Part shown: in pieces, positions 25,400 through 34,778 of the stretch
Numbering within the stretch: position 1 is the first letter of the stretch
Layout: every line of letters begins with the position of its first letter
NCBI RefSeq assembly: GCF_003312425.1
Contig: NZ_QNUX01000006.1
Coordinates: 1 to 64,000, forward strand
Length of the DNA stretch: 64,000 bases
Source: Flavobacterium psychrolimnae
Lineage (GTDB): Bacteria; Bacteroidota; Bacteroidia; Flavobacteriales; Flavobacteriaceae
Direction: 5' to 3'
The notes under the pieces: generated by a model
What the model was told of the DNA's origin: nothing
Databases searched by the model: none
What the model saw: only the letters and a program-made list of their open reading frames with translations
Made by a program: the position numbers and the translations under genes

Positions 25400-26107
25400 C
25401 TAGTAAATCTCTTCGTATAATGAAAGAACTGGTAATCCCAGTAACTCGTTGAGTGCTGCTTTTTCTTTCTTTAATAGTTTTAATTTTTTTGGTTTTCTGG
25501 TTTCAATCAATATGTTGATGTTGTTTTTAGATATTGTATCGCTCAAAAAAGGTTGGCTTTCGTTCGTTTCGCTTTCACTCACAATTTTCAAAGAAAAAAG
25601 TGTATTCACATAAGCTTGCAAATCTTCTGCATGAAGGTGTGAATCTGAATTTTTAAGGTATAAAGCTTGGCTGAATATGTCTTGGTCAAAGTTTGCGCTG
25701 GTGTGCAGAATCGGACATTTGCTGTTAGAAATAATTTGGATGCAAAAAGAATTGATTTTCTTTTTTGAAGATTTAAAAGAAGGAGTTATAATGGTTAAAC
25801 CAATGTTGAAATGGCTTACTAAATTTTTAAAAACCGGTGAAGAAATTCCGTATTGATGGTGGATTTTTAAGTTGCAATTTTTACTTTCAGAGATGATTTG
25901 GCGACACACATCCAAAACATTTTCTTGGGTTGAGTTTAAGCCTGTATTGATATTTCGCAATAAACTGGCAGAGGAAAACGTGTCAGGAATATCTGCAAGT
26001 AACATTAATGTGATCTGACACTGGTTGCCATTTGCAGAATTTATAGCTGTTTTTACAGCATTGATTGTGTCGTTTTGTAATGTCGATGGGATAAGAATAT
26101 TTTTCAT
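25400..26107 (-). CDS. Universal stress protein-like protein (divergent)
   Basis: The 235-residue protein starts MKNILIPSTLQNDTINAVKTA, the N-terminal strand-loop-helix of the Usp fold, and has GLTIITPSF and NSKCPILHTS, which match the second half of a Usp domain. The nucleotide motif (G-x2-G-x9-G) is absent, so it probably does not bind ATP. The last third has no clear family. It sits between the sensor kinase and bestrophin genes (gaps of 80 and 39 bases). Function unknown. Confidence 0.55.
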   Translation of the reverse strand: MKNILIPSTLQNDTINAVKTAINSANGNQCQITLMLLADIPDTFSSASLLRNINTGLNSTQENVLDVCRQIISESKNCNLKIHHQYGISSPVFKNLVSHFNIGLTIITPSFKSSKKKINSFCIQIISNSKCPILHTSANFDQDIFSQALYLKNSDSHLHAEDLQAYVNTLFSLKIVSESETNESQPFLSDTISKNNINILIETRKPKKLKLLKKEKAALNELLGLPVLSLYEEIY

Positions 26108-26187
26108 ATGTAGCAGATTTGATTTCTTTATACATACAAAATAACAGTTCCCAGTTTAGAAAAACCTTAAATTAAAATTAGAATATT

Positions 26188-27576
26188 CTAAGAATTAACA
26201 TTAGAATTTTTAATGTTGACCGTGTTGAAAGTAATATTTACGATTGTCCCTTTGTCAGGTTCAGATTGTATTTGAAGTTCTCCGTTGTGCATCCTAATTA
26301 TTTTCATGGCTAGCGGAAGTCCCAAACCATAACCATTGTATTTTGATGCTTTTTTGCCTCGAAAGAAAGGCTCATAAAGATGCGGAATATCTTCTGCTGG
26401 AATACCAATTCCAATATCAGTAATTGATATTTTTATTGTCGAATTGTTTACGGACAAAGTAACAAAGACCGTTTCATTATCAGAATATTTGACTCCATTA
26501 GCAATGATATTATTCAACGAAAGTTCCAATAAAGATTTGTTACATGGGATTTCAAGCAAGCTTGGGTCACTTGGAATTTTCTGGATCTTAATCGTTACTC
26601 TGTTATTGGGATAAATTTTGTCAATATCTGATTTTACATCCATTAGAAGTTCATCAATCCGGACAATATCTAATAATTGTTTTTTGCCGTCATAACCGGT
26701 TTGTGTCAGTTTCAGAAGACTTTCTGTAAGATCGCCAAGTCGGGATGCCTGACTGTGAATGTTTTCTAAAGATGCAATGTAATCCGCAACATTTCTTTCT
26801 TTCAAAAGCATGATTTCTGCTTCAGCAATGATGGTTGTCACGGGAGTTTTTAGTTCGTGAGAAGCATTATTGATAAAATTTGCCTGAATTTCGAAGGAGG
26901 TTTCTAGTCGGTCCAGCATATTGTTAAAAGTCTTTGTCAAATCGCCAATTTCATCCGAACTTTTAGTCTCAGGAAGTCGGTTGTGAAGATTTGATGCGCT
27001 AATTATTTTAACTTCATCCGTAATTCTCGCTACTGGATTGATCACTCTTCTGGCCAAAAATCTACCAAGAAAATACGCCAATAATATAAAAGCCAGCCCT
27101 CCAAAAAACAGAATTTGTATGATATAAATGCTGCTGACATTTCCTCTGCGGTCTATTGCAGTAATGATTACAATATATTTTTGATTGGATTCTGTAAAAG
27201 TTTGGGCATAAAAATAGCGGTTGCTGTTTTCTATCCAATTAGAACCATTGGCCATTACTTTCGAATAAAAATCAGCTGGTAAATCAAGATCGGTGTTATA
27301 TTCAAAGGTGTTTTTTCCACTGACTTTTAGCACATAATTGTTTTCATCAATCAGTTCTTCGAGTCCATTGGCTTTAAATTCTTTGAAATAACGGGTTTTT
27401 ACAGGGTCATTTTGATAATGAATCGACGCTACAATTTTAGCCCGATCTTGTAATCTTTTCAAAAAATGATATTGGTTATTTTGTTTGAACAAGAAAAAAA
27501 CCACCAAACTTAGTAAAAGTGTGCTGAGGGTAGAAAGCGCAATGTAGGTAAAGGTAATTTTTTTCTTAATCTGCAT
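26188..27576 (-). CDS. Sensor histidine kinase
   Basis: The 462-residue protein has two membrane segments (about 9-31 and 150-170) around a periplasmic sensor of about 115 residues, a HAMP linker (about 171-224), the phospho-accepting His240 in NNASHELKTPVT, an N box with NNIIANGVKYS (about 352) and DIGIGIP (about 383), and the G2 loop GYGLGLPLA (about 410). It is an inner-membrane sensor that phosphorylates the regulator gene two bases upstream. The signal is unknown. Confidence 0.93.
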   Translation of the reverse strand: MQIKKKITFTYIALSTLSTLLLSLVVFFLFKQNNQYHFLKRLQDRAKIVASIHYQNDPVKTRYFKEFKANGLEELIDENNYVLKVSGKNTFEYNTDLDLPADFYSKVMANGSNWIENSNRYFYAQTFTESNQKYIVIITAIDRRGNVSSIYIIQILFFGGLAFILLAYFLGRFLARRVINPVARITDEVKIISASNLHNRLPETKSSDEIGDLTKTFNNMLDRLETSFEIQANFINNASHELKTPVTTIIAEAEIMLLKERNVADYIASLENIHSQASRLGDLTESLLKLTQTGYDGKKQLLDIVRIDELLMDVKSDIDKIYPNNRVTIKIQKIPSDPSLLEIPCNKSLLELSLNNIIANGVKYSDNETVFVTLSVNNSTIKISITDIGIGIPAEDIPHLYEPFFRGKKASKYNGYGLGLPLAMKIIRMHNGELQIQSEPDKGTIVNITFNTVNIKNSNVNS

Positions 27577-27578
27577 TT

Positions 27579-28253
27579 TTATAGTTTCAATACATAGCCT
27601 AAACCTTTCATGGTATGAATTAGTTTAGTTTCGTATGGTTTGTCAATTTTTTTTCTCAAATAGTTAATGTAAACATCAATCACATTGGTGTTCATCTCAA
27701 AATTAATATCCCAAACATTGTCTAATAGTTGCTCACGGGATAAAATTGTCTCAGAGTTAATGGCCAGATAATATAAAAGTTTAAATTCTTTGGCCGTCAG
27801 TACAATGGTGTCTCCATTTCTGGATACGGATTTTGTTTTCGAATTAATTTGAAGATCAGCAATAGTGATAATTTCATTCGGTTTTTGTATTTGACCTGCT
27901 CGTCTGGAAAGTGCGTTGACCCTTGCGTCAAGTTCCAGAAATTTAAAGGGTTTTAATAGATAATCATCGGCTCCGGAATTCAATCCGTTGATTATATTTT
28001 CAGTACTTCCCAAAGCGGTTAACAGCAAAATGGGCACAAAGTTTTTCGCTGCTCGTAAACGTCTGCAAATTTCAATTCCATTAATATCAGGCAACATCAC
28101 ATCTAATACCACCACATCAAAATTATGATTCGAAAGTAAATCTAATGCTGTTGTACCATCAAGTGCAACACTTACTTCGTGATTTTTTTCTGAAAATCCT
28201 TTGCGGATAATTGACGAAAGATTAGGCTCGTCTTCAACTATTAATAACTTCAT
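27579..28253 (-). CDS. OmpR/PhoB-family response regulator
   Basis: The 224-residue protein has a receiver domain with the phosphoryl-accepting Asp51 (VVVLDVMLPD), Thr79 and Lys101 (LLKPF), then a winged-helix DNA-binding domain (about 130-224; LTAKEFKLLYYLA, SREQLLDNVW, IDVYINYLRKKI). I placed the start at the ATG of MKLLIVEDEP; the longer frame adds 20 non-conserved residues. It is co-transcribed with the kinase (two-base gap) and is divergent from the unrecognised membrane protein gene, so it may act on that promoter too. Confidence 0.94.
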   Translation of the reverse strand: MKLLIVEDEPNLSSIIRKGFSEKNHEVSVALDGTTALDLLSNHNFDVVVLDVMLPDINGIEICRRLRAAKNFVPILLLTALGSTENIINGLNSGADDYLLKPFKFLELDARVNALSRRAGQIQKPNEIITIADLQINSKTKSVSRNGDTIVLTAKEFKLLYYLAINSETILSREQLLDNVWDINFEMNTNVIDVYINYLRKKIDKPYETKLIHTMKGLGYVLKL

Positions 28254-28479
28254 TAACATTATGATTTTCACAAATCTAATGATTAAACTTTTATTTTTTT
28301 TCGAAAAAACCAACGCTAAACCAATATTAACAAAACCTTATAAATAGTTGAAAGTTTTATTTTTAGCTTTTTTGATCAAAATCAGAACAATCTTTTGGTC
28401 TTCAATATTAATTTATTACGACTTTTTTCTGTAACATTTTTCGTTTTATGTTTACTAATGAAGTATATAAAACAGCGTT

Positions 28480-30123
28480 ATGAAAAAGATATTCTCCATT
28501 GTTTTCTTGTTCCTTTTTGGGTTTTTATTGTTTTATGGCAACCTTCCGGTAATCAATTATGGTTTTACGGGTTTTGCCTTTATTTTGTTGGTTTTAGTGA
28601 TTCTAGCCATTGTGTTTTCTCTTGGATTGACAGTCTCGCAGCAAACAAAACAGGTCAAGATTGTCTCAAAACCTAACAAGATTTTATTTGTTTTGGCAGG
28701 AGTGCTTTTGGTGTATTGTATCGCGCTTCCTTTTTTAACCAGCCTAAAAATGTTCCGAAGCGATTCGTATCAAAAATTAATTGGCGAGGTTAAAAACGGT
28801 CAAAAAATCACCAATCACATTGCGCCAATTTCAATTGATAAAATCCGTGTGGTCGATGAGGAACTAGCGCATCTTTTGGGAGAGAAAATTTTAGGTTCAC
28901 AACCAGCCTTGGGAAGTCAAGTAGAATTAGGTAATTTTTGCATCCAAAAAGTGAATAACAACTTGTACTGGGTTGCGCCTTTATTGCATTCGGGTTTTTT
29001 AAAATGGTTTAACAACCAAGAAGGAACTGCTGGATATGTTATGGTTTCTGCAACCAACGAACGCGATGTAAAATTAGTTCAGAATGTAGGAGGGAAGGAT
29101 ATTAAAATTAAGTACCAGCAAGGCGCCTATTTTCAAAGCGATATTCACAGACACGTTTATTTTAACGGAAATGCTACGGTTGGTCTGGCTGATTTTAGTT
29201 TTGAGATTGATGATGCTGGAAATCCGTTTTGGATTGTTACAAAATATGGTAAAAAAATTGGTTTCTCCGGAAAAGAAGCGACAGGAGTTATTGTGGTTGA
29301 TGCGCAATCTGGTGTTATAAATGAATATTCAATTGCTAAAACGCCAAAATGGGTGGACCGAATTCAGCCTTTGGATTTCATAGAGGATCAGTTAAATGAT
29401 TGGGGAGAATACGTTCATGGATATTGGAATTTTTCTAATCAGGATAAACTTCAAATTACCGAAGGAATGACATTGGTTTACGGAAAAGATAATAAATCGT
29501 ATTGGTATACCGGATTGACTTCCGTGGGGAAAGAAGAGTCTGCCGTAGGTTTTGTTTTGGTGGATACCAGAACCAAAGAAACAACCTTTTATAAACAAGG
29601 AGGCGCAACAGAATTTGCGGCTCAAAGCTCTGCACAAGGGAAAGTTCAGGAAAAAGGATACAAGGCTTCATTGCCTATTCCGTACAATATTAATAATATC
29701 CCCACCTATGTGATGACGCTGAAAGATGACGGCGGCTTGGTTAAAATGTTTGCGATGGTTGCCATTTCAGATTATACGATTGTGGGAGTGGGTAATACGA
29801 TGCGAGAAACCTTGACTTCGTTTAAAAACGTCTATAATATGGCGGATAATAAAATAAATCCGAATAGTGTTTCCAATAAAAAATCGCTGAAATCAGTGGT
29901 AACCCGAATTCAAAATGATGTAAAAAACGGGAATAGCTTCTATTATTTTAAAGTCAAAGATTATCCTAATATTTTTGTGGGTTCATCCCAAATATCTAAT
30001 CAATTGCCGGTGACAATGGTGGGTGATAGTGTCACAATTTCTTTTGATGTAGACTTGGAAGAAGTGATTGATATCTCGAGTTTTGAGAATAGTAATCTCA
30101 AATTGAGTATGAAATCGAATTAA
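28480..30123 (+). CDS. Unrecognised membrane protein, 547 aa
   Basis: I do not recognise this family. Two or three membrane segments occur at the N-terminus (about 4-20, 24-48 and 68-90), followed by a 450-residue soluble region rich in beta strands. That region has repeated segments of the type WVAPLLHSGFLKW, GYVMVSATN, FWIVTKYGKKIGF, GVIVVDAQSGVINEY, WYTGLTSVGKEESAVGFVLVD and VMTLKDDGGLVKMFAMVAI, which look like repeated strand pairs of a barrel or propeller. It is probably anchored in the inner membrane. It diverges from the response regulator over about 225 bases and ends at a bidirectional terminator. Confidence 0.65.
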   Translation: MKKIFSIVFLFLFGFLLFYGNLPVINYGFTGFAFILLVLVILAIVFSLGLTVSQQTKQVKIVSKPNKILFVLAGVLLVYCIALPFLTSLKMFRSDSYQKLIGEVKNGQKITNHIAPISIDKIRVVDEELAHLLGEKILGSQPALGSQVELGNFCIQKVNNNLYWVAPLLHSGFLKWFNNQEGTAGYVMVSATNERDVKLVQNVGGKDIKIKYQQGAYFQSDIHRHVYFNGNATVGLADFSFEIDDAGNPFWIVTKYGKKIGFSGKEATGVIVVDAQSGVINEYSIAKTPKWVDRIQPLDFIEDQLNDWGEYVHGYWNFSNQDKLQITEGMTLVYGKDNKSYWYTGLTSVGKEESAVGFVLVDTRTKETTFYKQGGATEFAAQSSAQGKVQEKGYKASLPIPYNINNIPTYVMTLKDDGGLVKMFAMVAISDYTIVGVGNTMRETLTSFKNVYNMADNKINPNSVSNKKSLKSVVTRIQNDVKNGNSFYYFKVKDYPNIFVGSSQISNQLPVTMVGDSVTISFDVDLEEVIDISSFENSNLKLSMKSN

Positions 30124-30128
30124 TGACA

Positions 30129-30163
30129 AAGGGCTTAAAGAATTTTCTTTAAGCCCTATTTTT
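30129..30163. terminator. Bidirectional terminator
   Basis: AGGGCTTAAAG pairs with CTTTAAGCCCT over AATTTT, then a T run on the plus strand. It lies between the convergent membrane protein and DUF6370 genes. Confidence 0.8.
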
Positions 30164-30479
30164 ATTTATTTGGCAGTAATTTGAATGAGGTGACTTTGAA
30201 TTTATTGTCAACCACTTTACCAACCACTTCCGCTTTTCTTATTGCTGAGCAAAAACCATCACTGGCATGCGCATCACCATGGGAGTCGATGGAACTTCCA
30301 TCAACAAAATAAGATTTACCGTCAATGCGAACGGCTAACTCACAACCGTGACCTTCCATCCCAAACTGACATTGTCCGCATGAAGCTTCAACAATTTGAG
30401 GTTTTGGTTCTTCTTTTTTATCCTGAGCGCTTGCAAGTGTTGCAGAGAACAAAATAGCTAAGTATAGTATCTTTTTCAT
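30162..30479 (-). CDS. DUF6370 secreted protein
   Basis: The 105-residue protein has a signal peptide (cleavage near LASAQ at 15-19) and a short domain with Cys34 and Cys37 (EASCGQCQFG), Cys46, and GDAHASDGFC near residue 68-77. The clustered Cys and His residues suggest metal binding, which is inference. It is transcribed alone; its stop is inside the shared terminator region. Confidence 0.75.
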   Translation of the reverse strand: MKKILYLAILFSATLASAQDKKEEPKPQIVEASCGQCQFGMEGHGCELAVRIDGKSYFVDGSSIDSHGDAHASDGFCSAIRKAEVVGKVVDNKFKVTSFKLLPNK

Positions 30480-30517
30480 AAATGATTAAATTTTACTTTA
30501 GCTAAGATACAGGTTTT

Positions 30518-30880
30518 TTACATCGAATAATTTTTAAACATGTAAATCCACAATAATCTAGAAAGACGAATATTGATGGAAGCCATTGCAATAATCACAA
30601 CGGCAATGATTGGAATGATTCGTAAATCGAAAGTTTCTTTAAAGAAGAATTGGGCAATAACATAGGTTGCAATTCCTTGCGCAACTGTTAAACCATAATT
30701 TACATACATGGCTCCAAAAAAGTAACCAGGTTCTTTTTCGAATTTATAGTTGCAATGAGAACAATATTCATTCATTTTAGGGAACCCAAAATTGAGAAAT
30801 ATACTTTTTTCATTGAAAACTTTGCCTTTAAGACAATGAGGGCAATCATTATTCAAGATGTGTACTATAGAATTTGACAT
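30518..30880 (-). CDS. DUF983 membrane protein
   Basis: The 120-residue protein has two zinc-ribbon-type CxxC pairs (Cys13/Cys16 and Cys40/Cys43) followed by two membrane segments (about 55-77 and 85-108), the DUF983 layout. The function is unknown. I chose ATG at 30880 because the longer TTG frame adds MTKIIT only. It is divergent from the AraC gene. Confidence 0.8.
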   Translation of the reverse strand: MSNSIVHILNNDCPHCLKGKVFNEKSIFLNFGFPKMNEYCSHCNYKFEKEPGYFFGAMYVNYGLTVAQGIATYVIAQFFFKETFDLRIIPIIAVVIIAMASINIRLSRLLWIYMFKNYSM

Positions 30881-30972
30881 CGTAATTATTTTTGTCAAAG
30901 GTATTTCTTATTCATGTCATGGATGTTTTCTATATTCGCTAATTATAGCACAATAAAGACATTGATAGTAAA

Positions 30973-31836
30973 ATGAAAAAATATCCTATTTATAACATTC
31001 AGCGGTTTAACTGTCATTCAGTGAATAGTGATTTGTATATTAATACATTTAAAAATCACCTAATCGACCATAGTTTTGTTGAAGAACCGCACCGACATAA
31101 TTCGTATGTGTTGGTTTTTTTTACCAAAGGTTCGGGGATACATGAAATCGATTTTGATGTATTTACGATTCATCCTGGAAGTATGTTTTTTTTGCAACCC
31201 GGACAAATGCACCACTGGAATTTATCCGATGATGTGGAAGGATTCGTAATTTTTTATTCGCAGGAAATGTATAATCTTTATTTTGGACAAAAAACAATCG
31301 CCGACTATTCATTCTATTCTTCGGTGGACAATAAACCGGAAATGGTTTTTGATGTATCCGAATTAAAAGCGATTCTGCCTTATTTTGAAAGTCTGATTGT
31401 AGAAACACAATCGAATCAGCTTTTAAAGCAAGATAAAATAATGAATTTGTTGGATATTATTCACATTGAAATTGCCAGAAAATATAGTGAAATACATTTG
31501 CACGAAGCACATTCGTATAATGTGAAAATTAAAAATTTTGAAGTGCTTTTAGAGCAAAATTTTAAAACAGAAAAGGCGCCTTTTTTCTACGCTTCACAAC
31601 TCAATATTACTTTGAAACACTTGAACAGGATTTGCAATGAAATGTTGCAAAGAACCACAACTGAAGTGATTACAGCTAGAATTATCCTTGAAGCGAAACG
31701 CATGCTGATGGATAAAAAGTTTACTGTCAATGAAATTGCAACGGAATTAGGCTTTGATGATTATTCGTATTTCACCCGATTGTTCAAGAAACATACGGGA
31801 ATGACTCCGACAGATTTTCGTATTTCTAAAAAGTAA
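30973..31836 (+). CDS. AraC-family transcriptional regulator
   Basis: The 287-residue protein has an N-terminal cupin-type sensor (EEPHRHNSYVLVFFTKGSG, with HPGSMFFLQPGQMHHW about 58-73) and a C-terminal pair of helix-turn-helices (about 185-285; VNEIATELGFDDYSYFTRLF and KHTGMTPTDFR). Such regulators bind a small ligand and activate nearby operons. DUF983 is divergent across 92 bases. The target is unknown. Confidence 0.92.
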   Translation: MKKYPIYNIQRFNCHSVNSDLYINTFKNHLIDHSFVEEPHRHNSYVLVFFTKGSGIHEIDFDVFTIHPGSMFFLQPGQMHHWNLSDDVEGFVIFYSQEMYNLYFGQKTIADYSFYSSVDNKPEMVFDVSELKAILPYFESLIVETQSNQLLKQDKIMNLLDIIHIEIARKYSEIHLHEAHSYNVKIKNFEVLLEQNFKTEKAPFFYASQLNITLKHLNRICNEMLQRTTTEVITARIILEAKRMLMDKKFTVNEIATELGFDDYSYFTRLFKKHTGMTPTDFRISKK

Positions 31837-31867
31837 TGGGGGGATCAATCTCGTTTCCTTAAGACGT

Positions 31868-31927
31868 TTGTCAAGTCGAGCGCAGTCGAGACTCAACGCT
31901 TAGTCTCGACTGCGCTCGACTTGACAA
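31868..31927. repeat. Perfect 26-bp inverted repeat with 8-base loop
   Basis: Bases 31868-31893 and 31902-31927 are perfect reverse complements with the core TCGAGCGCAGTCGAGACT. The stem is GC-rich against the AT-rich background. It lies between the convergent AraC and purT genes (32 bases after one stop, 17 before the other), where it can end transcription; its length and sequence are those of a mobile palindromic repeat rather than a simple terminator. Confidence 0.85.
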
Positions 31928-31943
31928 TACTATCGATAGTAAA

Positions 31944-33104
31944 TTACGAATGCACGGTAACCAAACTGGCTGCTTTTTTCGCTTTTTCTACCACTTCTTC
32001 AATTGGAGTTTCTAAAGTATCATTGACTAAAGCCACAGCCATTCTTCTATACGGTCTTGAAGTTGGTTTACCAAAGATTCTGAAATCCGTTTTTGGTAAG
32101 GAAGCAATTTTTTCTATTCCTGTAAAACTTGGATTTTCTGAGTTTTCCGAAGCTAAAATTACAGCGCTCGCTCCCGATTTTTCTAATGTAATTTCGAAAA
32201 TAGGCAGACTCAAAATCGCTCTTAAATGCAATTCGAATTCGTTGAAGTTTTGCGTTCCAGCCAAAGTTACCATTCCGGTATCATGTGGACGAGGCGATAA
32301 TTCCGAGAAATAAACGCCATCATCAGCCAGGAAAAATTCGACTCCAAAAAGTCCAGCGCCACCCAAAGATTCGGTTACTTTTTCGGCCATGTCTTGCGCT
32401 TCGTATAAATCCTTGTCGGATATTCTGGCGGGTTGCCAGCTTTCCTGATAATCGCCACGTTCTTGACGGTGACCAATAGGCGCACAGAAAAGTGTTGGAT
32501 TATTATTTTGAACCACGGTTAATAAAGTAATCTCTGAATTGAACTTGACAAATGCTTCTACAATTACTTCTACCACATCGCCACGGGAACCTTCCACGGC
32601 ATAACTCCATGCTTTTTCGATATCCGCTTGGATTTTTATGGTTGATTGTCCTTTTCCGGACGAAGACATTAAAGGTTTTACCACGCAGGGCATTCCAACG
32701 GCTTCAACTCCTTTTTGCAATTCCTCGGCAGTGGTGGCGTAGCGATACTTGGCGGTTTTTAAACCTAATTCTTTGGATGCTAAATCCCGAATTGCTTTCC
32801 TATTCATCGTGAAGTTTGCCGCTTTCGCAGAAGGAACTACGGTGATTCCTTGCTTCTCGTAATCATAAAAACGCTCGGTTCTGATGGCTTCGATTTCAGG
32901 AACGATGAAATCAGGTTGGTGTTTGGCTACGATTTTGTCTAAAGCATCTCCGTCCAGCATATTGATGACTTCAAAATCATGGGCAACTTGCATTGCCGGA
33001 GCATTTTCGTAACTGTCCACCGCGATTACGGTTTGTCCGATACGTTGTGCCGCGATTGTAAATTCTTTTCCTAATTCGCCTGAGCCTAGCAATAGTATTT
33101 TCAT
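31944..33104 (-). CDS. purT: Formate-dependent phosphoribosylglycinamide formyltransferase
   Basis: PurT uses formate and ATP to formylate glycinamide ribonucleotide in purine synthesis. The 386-residue ATP-grasp protein has [11 protein letters not shown] (5-15), the phosphate-binding [12 protein letters not shown] (about 152-163), [23 protein letters not shown] (about 266-288; here [11 protein letters not shown]) and the C-terminal block [16 protein letters not shown]. All family blocks are present. It is transcribed alone. Confidence 0.94.
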   Translation of the reverse strand: MKILLLGSGELGKEFTIAAQRIGQTVIAVDSYENAPAMQVAHDFEVINMLDGDALDKIVAKHQPDFIVPEIEAIRTERFYDYEKQGITVVPSAKAANFTMNRKAIRDLASKELGLKTAKYRYATTAEELQKGVEAVGMPCVVKPLMSSSGKGQSTIKIQADIEKAWSYAVEGSRGDVVEVIVEAFVKFNSEITLLTVVQNNNPTLFCAPIGHRQERGDYQESWQPARISDKDLYEAQDMAEKVTESLGGAGLFGVEFFLADDGVYFSELSPRPHDTGMVTLAGTQNFNEFELHLRAILSLPIFEITLEKSGASAVILASENSENPSFTGIEKIASLPKTDFRIFGKPTSRPYRRMAVALVNDTLETPIEEVVEKAKKAASLVTVHS

Positions 33105-33166
33105 TTTTTTGAAGTCTTAATTAGAATGTAAAAATACTAAATTGCTTTTTTATGACTGCCCATTCG

Positions 33167-33523
33167 CTATAAACTTTGCCCGAAAGTCAATAGATTATGA
33201 TCCGGATCCAATATCGAAAATTCTTTTTGCCCCCAAGGTTTAATTTCCAGAGGACCATTGGGATGAATGGCAACGCCGTTGTTCAAGAAGTTGCTGTAAA
33301 CAGTTTCAATATCCTGAACCCGAATGTAAACTCCTGAGTAATTTTCAACAGCATTAATGGTTGCAAATTCAAAAAAATGAATTTCAATGCTGTCTTTTTG
33401 CACCATCAAATATCCGTCAAAGTCGGCATTACCCCATTCTTGAAAACCCAATTGGTTGATATAGAAATCCCTTGTGATTGCTTTGTTACGCATAGGTAAC
33501 TTTGGGTTGATGGCAGTGAGCAT
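33167..33523 (-). CDS. VOC/glyoxalase-fold protein
   Basis: The 118-residue protein has two beta-alpha-beta-beta-beta units typical of glyoxalase/bleomycin-resistance proteins (PMRNKAITRDFYINQLGF at the start; YIRVQDIETVYSNFL, KEFSILDPDHNLLTFGQ at the end). Metal ligands are partly recognisable (His54 or so in IEIHFFEFA, and the final DPDHN). Known relatives bind and sequester bleomycin-type drugs or open small ring substrates; here the function is open. Confidence 0.75.
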   Translation of the reverse strand: MLTAINPKLPMRNKAITRDFYINQLGFQEWGNADFDGYLMVQKDSIEIHFFEFATINAVENYSGVYIRVQDIETVYSNFLNNGVAIHPNGPLEIKPWGQKEFSILDPDHNLLTFGQSL

Positions 33524-33675
33524 GATGGTTTGGGTTTAGATTATTGATATTAATTTGGTTATTTTTTATGGACGCGGAAAGAGTTGCTGCCAATCTTATA
33601 CAAAAAATTTGAGTAAATTGTTATCTTGATTTGAATGAAATTAAGTGAACTAGAATACTGTTGAAGCCATTTGCA

Positions 33676-34647
33676 CTATACTTCGTTTACTGGTATGTAT
33701 TTTTCTATGCAATAATTTTCTACTTCTGTGTCGTTTACAAAATAATTATCGCAAAATTCGTCAAGCTCTTTTTCAACGCCAGTGACGTATTTTTCGTTTG
33801 CGGTCATTAATTTTTCTGTTTGTTCAATAAATCTTTCAAACTCTTTGTTCATTTTGCAAAGTTTATCAATAGTCTTAAAGTCTAAGTCACGAAAAATTGA
33901 GGGGTAAAGGACTTTGCTTTGATATGGATTTGCATTCAGCTGAATTATTCCAATTCCAAATGATTGATTTAATCTTGCCATTTCTTCATTTAAACTATCA
34001 CTAAATTCAAATGCTACTAAATATCCATAGTTAGCCCAACTTGAATTTGAAACGGCTTGAAAAAAAGCTTTTTTTAGTTCGCTGTCACTATTGATTTCTC
34101 TCTTTAACTCGTATGAACTTAGTTTAAAAGTATCAATACGATTTATGGATTTTAGAAAATTTTGACTTGCTTTTGTCTGTAAATTTAAAAATTTGATTCC
34201 AACCATATCAGGATGTGTCCAAATTTGATTGTTGTCTTTTCCATTTGATTGTTCATGAAAAATGGTCTTAGAGTAAGTGTCTGTATTTTTTAAATAACTA
34301 CTTAAAAGTTTATGCAGATCTCTTTCGTCATAAGTTTTTGACTTATTAATCTTGATGGGTTTTGCACTTTGATTATCGGTATCACCACTTAAAATTTCAA
34401 TCCCAATATTTTGTTCGTTTTTTGTCAAATAGTACGAATATGTCCCTCCATTTTGCTTAATTCGTTTTACTCTGGTGTCACCATTACGTATAAAGTCGCC
34501 AAGAATTGCTGAAATTGTTGAGCTAGGAGTTTTTGCACCACCAAAGTCATAATAATTTTTGTCAACAATATGATTGAGAACCGCTAAGTAATTGGTAATG
34601 TTATTAATATCTTCTAAACTTTTTAATACGGCTTCTTTTAATGTCAT
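33676..34647 (-). CDS. HARE-HTH domain protein with PD-(D/E)XK-like nuclease motif
   Basis: The 323-residue protein begins with a HARE-HTH domain (about 2-75; TLKEAVLKSLED, AKTPSSTISAILGDFIRNGD, GGTYSYYLTK), a fold found beside restriction enzymes and DNA-modifying proteins. The middle has HPDMVGIKF (145-153; Asp147) and YELKREI (179-185; Glu180 and Lys182), which together match the PD...(D/E)XK nuclease pattern, with Glu132 as a possible fourth residue. It resembles the HrgA/COG2958 group of restriction-linked proteins. No methyltransferase or other defence gene lies beside it. Its promoter region is flanked by an RNA-like element on its upstream side, within a 320-base gap. Confidence 0.6.
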   Translation of the reverse strand: MTLKEAVLKSLEDINNITNYLAVLNHIVDKNYYDFGGAKTPSSTISAILGDFIRNGDTRVKRIKQNGGTYSYYLTKNEQNIGIEILSGDTDNQSAKPIKINKSKTYDERDLHKLLSSYLKNTDTYSKTIFHEQSNGKDNNQIWTHPDMVGIKFLNLQTKASQNFLKSINRIDTFKLSSYELKREINSDSELKKAFFQAVSNSSWANYGYLVAFEFSDSLNEEMARLNQSFGIGIIQLNANPYQSKVLYPSIFRDLDFKTIDKLCKMNKEFERFIEQTEKLMTANEKYVTGVEKELDEFCDNYFVNDTEVENYCIEKYIPVNEV

Positions 34648-34778
34648 TTTCTAATTATTTTACTTTCTTTCCAAATATATTAATTTTTTCTTACAAATAT
34701 CGATTGTTCTTGAGTGGTTTGTTAATAGAGTGACAGCTGGCGAACATTCCTTACTGGATTAGCATAATTAGGATTTTG

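Noticed and set aside
28395..28676. 93-residue plus-strand frame overlapping the unrecognised membrane protein
   Set aside because: It is a frame shadow of the same region; the longer frame with its signal-anchor start is convincing.
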